In this document: positions 58,601-64,000 of the stretch, piece by piece
Layout of the letters: every line of letters starts with the position of its first letter
Numbering within the stretch: position 1 is the stretch's first letter
Assembly: GCF_036588685.1 (NCBI RefSeq)
Contig: NC_086383.1
Span: forward strand, 63,129,448-63,193,447
Direction: 5' to 3'
Source: Mytilus trossulus
Taxonomy: Eukaryota; Mollusca; Bivalvia; Mytilida; Mytilidae
Length of the DNA stretch: 64,000 bases
Program-made: the position numbers and the translations under genes
The notes under the pieces: generated by a model
What the model saw: the letters and a program-made list of their open reading frames with translations, nothing else
What the model was told of the DNA's origin: nothing
Databases searched by the model: none

Positions 58601-61600
58601 GAGTAAATAGACAAACCACACCAACCACAAATACCTGGCTTCTCCGAGTAAATAGACATACCACACCAACCACAAATACCTGACTACTTCGAGTAAATAG
58701 ACAAACTACACCAACCACAAATACCTGACTACTCTGAGTAAATAGACAAACCACACCAACCACAAATTCCTGACTACTCTGAGTAAATAGACAAACCACA
58801 CCAACCACAAATACCTGACTACTTCGAGTAAATAGACAAACCACACCAACCACAAATACCTGACTACTCCGAGTAAATAGACAAACCACACCAACCACAA
58901 ATACCTGACTACTTTGAGTAAATAGACAAACCACACCAACCACAAATACCTGACTACTTTGAGTAAATAGACAAACCACACCAACCACAAATACCTGACT
59001 ACTTTGAGTAAATAGACAAACCACACCAACCACAAATACCTGACTACTTTGAGTAAATAGACAAACCACACCAACCACAAACACCTGACTACTTCAAATA
59101 AATAGACAAACCACATGAACCACAAATACCTGACTACTTCGAGTAAATAGACAAACCACACCAACCACAAATACCTGACTTCTTTGAGTAAATAGACAAA
59201 CCACACCAACCACAAACACCTGACTACTTCAAATAAATAGACAAACCACATGAACCACAAATACCCGACTACTTCGAGTAAATAGACAAACCACACCAAC
59301 CACAAACACCTGACTACTCTGAGGAAATAAACAAACAAATTCAACAACTAACAACACATGGTCTATGTACAGGCACAACATGTTAAACCATATTTTCTAT
59401 GCACAGTCCACCTATCTTGACCATTCAGCATTGGTAATAAAAGTAAAACTCTAACAAAAAACCTGCAAAGTTCAACTACCATAGGTCTGTATTGAAACTG
59501 ATGCTGATATCATTATACTGATTCAACATTTAATCAAAATTCGGTTTTTAATCAGATAGCTTAAATGGGAAAATATGCATGAAGGGGTTCTCTTAATTCC
59601 TTTTTAATCATATTATTGTCATAAATCAGAAAATATAACTTTTTTCATTTTAAAAAATTATTTTATTTTAATAAATAATTATTTTGAATTTACACAAAAT
59701 CATGTTGTTAATTAGACAGGTTTAATGAATAAATATTTGTAATAATTATATAAAGTGGGGTCTCATTTTACTCATTTTATTGTTCTGAATCAGAAAATAT
59801 AATTTTTTTACAAGTTTATTAAAAAAAAATATTTTATAAGAATGAATGATTATACTGTATCTACACTAATTCCTGTTGTTAATCAGACAGTTTTAATAAA
59901 CAAATATTTTAATTGTAAGAATTATATAAAGTGGGGTCTCATTTTACTTGTTTTGTTCTACTGAATCCATTGATATAATTATTTCACACATTTCTTTATT
60001 TTTTTATTTTTTTTTAAGATATCAGGTTTAATGGAAGTTTTGACATTTCACAACAAAACAATGGTTTATATACAATATAGATACAAGTGTGACTGGTAAT
60101 TGTATTCAGTTTTGACCACTGATTCATGTGATATATATTTTGTTTATATTTATTACTAAACATTGTCCAGTTTATCAGACAAGTTTTGATGTCAGTTGTA
60201 TTATTCCAGGGTATTGGAGTGACAGCATTAATGTTGGCTGCCATGTATGGACACCTGGAGATCTGTAGACTCCTCATTGGTACAGGATGTAAGATCGACA
60301 TCACATCAGTATGTTATCTACTTAGTCTGATCACATTACTATTAATCTACACTAAATCATGGTGTTAATTAGACAAGTTTTAAAGAACAAATATTTGTAA
60401 TAATTATATCAAGTGGGGTCTCATTTAACTCATATTATTGTTCTGAATCAGAAAATATAACTTTTTTACAAGTTTATTAAAAAAAAAAATTCTATTAGAA
60501 TGAATGATTATACTGAATCTACACTAATTCCTGTTGTTAATCAGACAGTTTTAATGAACAAATATGCGTAAGAATCATATAAAGTGGGGTCTCATTTTAC
60601 TTGTTTTGTTCTACTGAATCCATTGATATAATTATTTTACACATTTCTTGAAAAAAAATTTTTTTTAAGATATCAGGTTTAATGGAAGTTTTGACATCTC
60701 ACAACAAAACATGTTTATTTATTGTTTATATACAATATAAATACAAGTGCGACTGGTAATTGTATTCAGTTTTGACCACTGATTCAAGTGATATATATTT
60801 TGTTTATATTTATTACACAACATTGTCCAGTTTATCAGACAAGTTTTGATGTCAGTTGTATTATTCCAGGAGGATGGAGTGACAGCATTAATGTATGCTG
60901 CCAGTGGAGGAGACCTGGAGATCTGTAGACTCCTCATTGGTACAGGATGTAAGATCGACATCACAACAGTATGTTATCTAATTAGTCTGATCACATTACT
61001 ATTAATCTACACTAAATCATGGTGTTAATTAGACAAGTTTTAAAGAACAAATATTTGTAATAATTATATCAAGTGGGGTATCATTTAACTCATATTATTG
61101 TTCTGAATCAGAAAATATAACTTTTTTACAAGTTTATTAAAAAAAAAAATTCTATTAGAATGAATGATTATACTGAATCTACACTAATTCCTGTTGTTAA
61201 TCAGACAGTTTTAATTAACAAATATGTGTAAGAATCATATAAAGTGGGGTCTCATTTTGTTTGTTTTGTTCTACTGAATCCATTGATATAATTATTTTAC
61301 ACATTTCTTGAAAAAAATATTTTTTTAAGATATCAGGTTTAATGGAAGTTTTGACATCTCACAACAAAACATGTTTATTTACTGTTTATGTACAATATAA
61401 ATACAAGTGTGACTGGTCATTGTATTCAGTTTTGACCACTGATTCATGTGATATATATTTTGTTTATATTTATTACACAACATTGTCCAGTTTATCAGAC
61501 AAGTTTTGATGTCAGTTGTATTATTCCAGTGGGATGGAGAGACAGCATTAATGTGGGCTGCCATGGGAGGACACCTGGAGATCTGTAGACTCCTCATTGA

Positions 61601-62849
61601 TACAGGATGTAAGATCAACATCACAAATGTATGTTATCTACTTAGTCTGATCACATTACTATTAATCTACACTAAATCATGTTGTTAATTAGACAGGTTT
61701 AACGAACAAATATGTGTAAGAATCATATAAAGTGGGGTCTCATTTTACTTGTTTTGTTCTACTGAATCCATTGATATAATTATTTCACACATTTCTTGAA
61801 AAAAATATTTTTTTAAGATATCAGGTTTAATGGAAGTTTGGACATTTCACAACAAAACAGGTTTATTTATTTGTTTATATACAATATAAATACAAGTGTG
61901 ACTGGTCATTTTATTCAGTTTTGACCACTGATTCATGTGATATATATTTAGTTTATATTTATTACACAACATTGTCCAGTTTATCAGACAAGTTTTGATG
62001 TCAGTTGTATTATTCCAGAATTTAGGATGGACAGCATTAATATTGGCTGCCAATGGAGGACATCTGGAGGTCTGTCGACTCCTCATTGATACAGGATGTA
62101 AGATCGACACCACAGATGTATGTTATCTACTTAGTCTGATCACATTACTGTTAATCTACACTAAATCATGTTGTTAATTAGACAGGTTTAATGAACAAAT
62201 ATTTGTAATAATTATATAAAGTTTGGTCTCATTTTACTCGTATTATTGTTCTGAATCAGAAAATATAACTTTTTTTCATGTTTGTTGAAAAAAATTATTT
62301 TATTAAAGTGAATGATTATACTGAATCTACACTAATTCCTGTTGTTAATTAGACAGTTTTAATAAACAAATATCTGTAAGAATCATATAAAGTGGGGTCT
62401 CATTTTGTTTGTTTTGTTCTCCTGAATCTATTGATATAATTATTTCACACATTTCTTGAAAAAAATTTTTTTTTTAGATATCAGGTTTAATGGAAGTTTT
62501 GACATTTCACAACAAAACATGTTTATTTACTGTTTATATACAATATAAATACAAGTGTGACTGGTCATTGTATTCAGTTTTGACCACTGATTCATGTGAT
62601 CTATATTTTGTTTATATTTATTACACAACAATGTCCAGTTTATCAGACAAGTTTTAATGTCAGTTGAAGGATATGTTGTATATTATTGATATCGATAACA
62701 AAGTATTGTACATTATAGTTACATGTTATTTGGTTATATTATAGATCCATGGAGAAACAGCTTTACATTGGGCTGCTGAGAGAGGACATCTACAGATCAT
62801 AAGATGTCTGGTAGAAAGAGGTGCCAGTCCCTTGGTTACAACACATGAG
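52624..62849 (+). CDS. Ankyrin-repeat protein, seven exons seen, 3' end beyond window
   Basis: Exons are 52624-52647, 53429-53512, 60210-60308, 60870-60968, 61530-61628, 62019-62117 and 62745-62849. All introns are GT-AG and phase 0, so any of these exons could be skipped or duplicated without breaking the frame. From the ATG at 52630 the visible product is 201 residues: MENWNE, an N-terminal half-repeat (KLYTAAGTGNVNDVKKCL), four 33-residue ankyrin repeats (TALMLAAMYGHLEICRLLI type), and a fifth, more canonical one (TALHWAAERGHLQIIRCLV). After 62849 a donor GTAATA follows, so the protein continues. Ankyrin repeats bind other proteins; no effector domain is visible, so the role is open. Confidence 0.8.
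53429..53512 (+). CDS. Ankyrin gene exon, N-terminal half-repeat
   Basis: The acceptor acttacag and donor GATGTAAGT bound 28 codons: KLYTAAGTGNVNDVKKCLEN, then KADIDYQD. This is the usual N-terminal capping pattern of ankyrin proteins (L..AA..GN...V...L...AD...D). Confidence 0.75.
53641..54200 (+). repeat. 48-bp satellite, ~11 copies, alternating variants
   Basis: The unit contains aattacatgttacttcaaaa and tacagcaaattgtaatagaa. Units ending taaaatac and tacaatac alternate over most of the array, giving a 96-bp dimer. Open frames on both strands are repeat translations. Confidence 0.9.
54201..54560. repeat. Diverged edge of the 48-bp array
   Basis: Looser repeats of acttcaaaacatgacagtaa and gaacataaacagtataaaac continue for about 360 bp. 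Confidence 0.6.
54575..56530 (+). repeat. 36-bp satellite, ~55 copies
   Basis: The unit contains aatgtgacacattcctgtaa and tcaaagcacatcactg. A 250-bp higher-order repeat (seven units, one of them 34 bp with aatctaaacaacactg) is clear from 54937 to 55640. The long frames on both strands (up to 167 codons) are repeat translations. Confidence 0.9.
56545..56875 (-). repeat. Family C repeat, inverse, inside the 36-bp satellite
   Basis: It begins gagaatggaaatggggaatg and runs through caacccgaccaaataaaaaa to ggcggggttaaacatg, the inverse of the copies at 2527 and 12612 and more complete. It splits the 36-bp array, so it inserted after the array existed. Confidence 0.75.
56880..57290 (+). repeat. 36-bp satellite, part after the family C insertion
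   Basis: More diverged units of tgtaatcaaagcacaacact continue the array. Confidence 0.8.
57430..57750 (+). repeat. 45-bp satellite, left block (7 copies)
   Basis: The unit contains aaatagacaaaccacaccaa and ccacaaatacctgactactc. The array continues at 58430 after an inserted element. Confidence 0.9.
57754..58423. mobile_element. 670-bp element with ~75-bp TIRs splitting the 45-bp satellite
   Basis: The left arm tcaggggtactacttgtaca ... acttgaagaagtaaa ... cacatataagtaaat is mirrored on the right, ending tgtacaagtagtacccctga. The motif ttacttgtacaagtaaa recurs inside. No coding capacity and no clear target duplication. Confidence 0.8.
58430..59340 (+). repeat. 45-bp satellite, right block (~20 copies)
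   Basis: Same unit as 57430. A pair of units with aaccacatgaaccacaaata occurs twice, 135 bp apart, showing local higher-order duplication. The three long minus-strand frames (242, 213 and 99 codons) are translations of this array. Confidence 0.9.
60210..60308 (+). CDS. Ankyrin repeat exon 1 of the 660-bp tandem set
   Basis: 99 nt, acceptor ttattccag, donor tcaGTATGT. Encodes GIGVTALMLAAMYGHLEICR, then LLIGTGCKIDITS. The common open frame extending past the donor (60186-60368) reads into intron. Confidence 0.8.
60870..60968 (+). CDS. Ankyrin repeat exon 2 of the tandem set
   Basis: Exactly 660 bp after the first. Encodes EDGVTALMYAASGGDLEICR, then LLIGTGCKIDITT. The changes are concentrated in the first 16 residues, the surface-exposed beta-turn and first helix. 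Confidence 0.8.
61530..61628 (+). CDS. Ankyrin repeat exon 3 of the tandem set
   Basis: Exactly 660 bp after the second. Encodes WDGETALMWAAMGGHLEICR, then LLIDTGCKINITN. Confidence 0.8.
62019..62117 (+). CDS. Ankyrin repeat exon 4 of the tandem set
   Basis: 489 bp after the third; the shorter spacing is explained by a 171-bp intron deletion. Encodes NLGWTALILAANGGHLEVCR, then LLIDTGCKIDTTD. Confidence 0.8.
62745..62849 (+). CDS. Diverged ankyrin repeat exon
   Basis: Acceptor ttatattatag, donor GAGGTAATA. The 35 codons encode IHGETALHWAAERGHLQIIR, then CLVERGASPLVTTHE. It does not belong to the tandem set; its intron sequence is different. Confidence 0.75.
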
Positions 62850-64000
62850 GTAATATTTGATAGTATATGCCCAGTGTTCAATTAATTTATGGATCACTTA
62901 GATGATGTGTAAAATCTGTTTGGTACAATATTTCTATTGTTATAGATGTTAACCAAGATACAACACATATCTAAGTGATATTTCTGGCAAATTTGAGATA
63001 AGATGATTTATTATGGACCTGTCTAGATGCATATAGATTCTACCACTGTCTCGAGTGTAATACGATATTTATCCACTCGAGACAGTTAAATGTTCAAATT
63101 TAAACGCGAGGCTTCAATCCTCGTGTTTTAAATATTTAGAATTTAACTGTCGATGCTACGAGTGAGCATACTGGTGCAGTAATGTGATTTTGACATTCTT
63201 TTTTTTTGTAAAAAGGGCACCAACTTTTAAGTTATATCAAAATGACAAAATGACAGAAATTAGGTGAAAAAATTTCCGAATCAGAGTATGATGACATTTA
63301 TTTTTGTGAACTGCGGCTATTTGAGCTAGATTGCTTGAGTTAACATGTCATTCTAATACAAAGTTGAGAAAAATAGTGTTATTGTAAGATTATGCATTTA
63401 ATATTTGCCACTGGACATTAAGCAGCAATCAACACAGAGACACTAATTTACATGAACACTTTTTATTCCCTGCTTAACACGGAGCATACAAGTTATATAT
63501 TACCTCTTTTTCTGTCATATATGAAAGTTTGGTCACTTTTTTTCTCAGCAACTCTAAGTTGCAACTTATTGAAATATGTAACTAAGTTCATGAAGTAATA
63601 ATCGAAGCTGAGGGCTCACAAAATGAATAAACTACCACTCTGCTGTTACTGGTATGAAGTGGTCAGGGTTTCCGCTGGCGGTCGCCATTTTCGCAATTTG
63701 CGAAAAAATAATAATTGTGGCGATTAAAATTCGTCATTGGCGAAAGAATTTGGCGAAAGAAATATATATAACGATTTATTTTCAGCCATCTTGTTTATTT
63801 ACTTTTTCCGGGTTTCTCTAACTTTACCTATCAGACAATACTCGGAATTCACCTTGAACTCGTTAAGATTTAGACAGAAAATCAATAATCAGCTGATTGC
63901 TTTCATAGCTATCGACATCAAAGGACTAATTAATAATGGTGTTGATTTTATGATATGACAAAATAATATGGCTTCTGTTACATGTCACAAAAGGGATTTA
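62850..64000. other. Ankyrin gene intron continuing past the window
   Basis: No further ankyrin exon was found. An inverted pair (ccactgtctcgagtgtaata and ccactcgagacagtt, about 63041-63087) and a gcgaaa-rich repeat (ttcgcaatttgcgaaaaa, 63692-63770) are present. The frame 63737-63958 has no domain. Confidence 0.4.

Larger units (their letters stand above)
59690..62680 (+). repeat. 660-bp tandem duplication of ankyrin exon plus intron
   Basis: Five intron units are recognisable by tcaggtttaatggaagtttt and gaccactgattcatgtgata. Each also contains an internal ~171-bp duplication (ctacactaaatcatg... and ctacactaattcctg..., starts at 60347 and 60519). The last unit (to about 62660) keeps the pre-acceptor sequence ttatcagacaagttttaatg but has no exon. 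Confidence 0.85.

Noticed and set aside
58356..59347. Minus-strand frames of 242 and 213 codons, rich in VFVVGVVCLFT, resembling membrane segments
   Set aside because: Both frames read the same 45-bp satellite in different phases, so the hydrophobic pattern is a by-product of the repeat.
63868..63957. Possible last exon of the ankyrin gene ending in a stop (ggtgttgattttatgatatga)
   Set aside because: It follows a cag, but the peptide lacks ankyrin consensus and there is no good polypyrimidine tract.

Overview
This is animal nuclear DNA, most probably from a bivalve mollusc close to Mytilus. It is AT-rich, intron-rich and sparse in genes. It is crowded with dispersed repeats that I recognise, from memory, as typical of mussel genomes. 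No bacterial operon, rRNA or tRNA gene is seen. Nearly all long open frames are shadows of minisatellites or transposon remnants; the real coding sequence is in short exons that had to be found by splice signals.

Gene 1 (8104-24299, + strand) has four exons that join in phase (106+198+237+569 nt) into a 369-residue protein. Residues about 37-180 look like a TRADD-N-type domain, followed by a helical C-terminal half that I do not recognise. Its start codon abuts a four-copy repeat, a dispersed repeat ends at the exon 2 acceptor, and the exon 3 acceptor and donor are both locally duplicated. Intron 3 carries a 3.3 kb foldback-type transposon.

Gene 2 (52624 to beyond the right edge, + strand) is an ankyrin-repeat gene. 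A micro-exon carries the ATG, one exon holds an N-terminal half-repeat, and five exons each encode one ankyrin repeat in phase 0. Four of those exons lie in a 660-bp tandem duplication of exon plus intron. The 6.7 kb intron before them is largely satellite arrays (48-, 36- and 45-bp units).

The 25-52 kb interval is a graveyard of nested mobile elements. It holds a hAT transposon with a perfect 8-bp target duplication (32615-36165) that contains a MITE, a LINE fragment and a Helentron-like element. It also holds a 1.9 kb Helitron (36543-38453) whose empty site is preserved in a paralogous repeat, five copies of the AGCTCACC-hairpin family, palindromic CACAGGCAC MITEs, and a 2 kb array of 50/51-bp units with a 355-bp higher-order repeat.

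The most striking RNA feature is a hammerhead ribozyme motif at about 5262-5345, with a second, core-deleted copy at about 6945-7025. Together the window shows two innate-immunity-like or scaffold genes being shaped by tandem duplication and transposon insertion.
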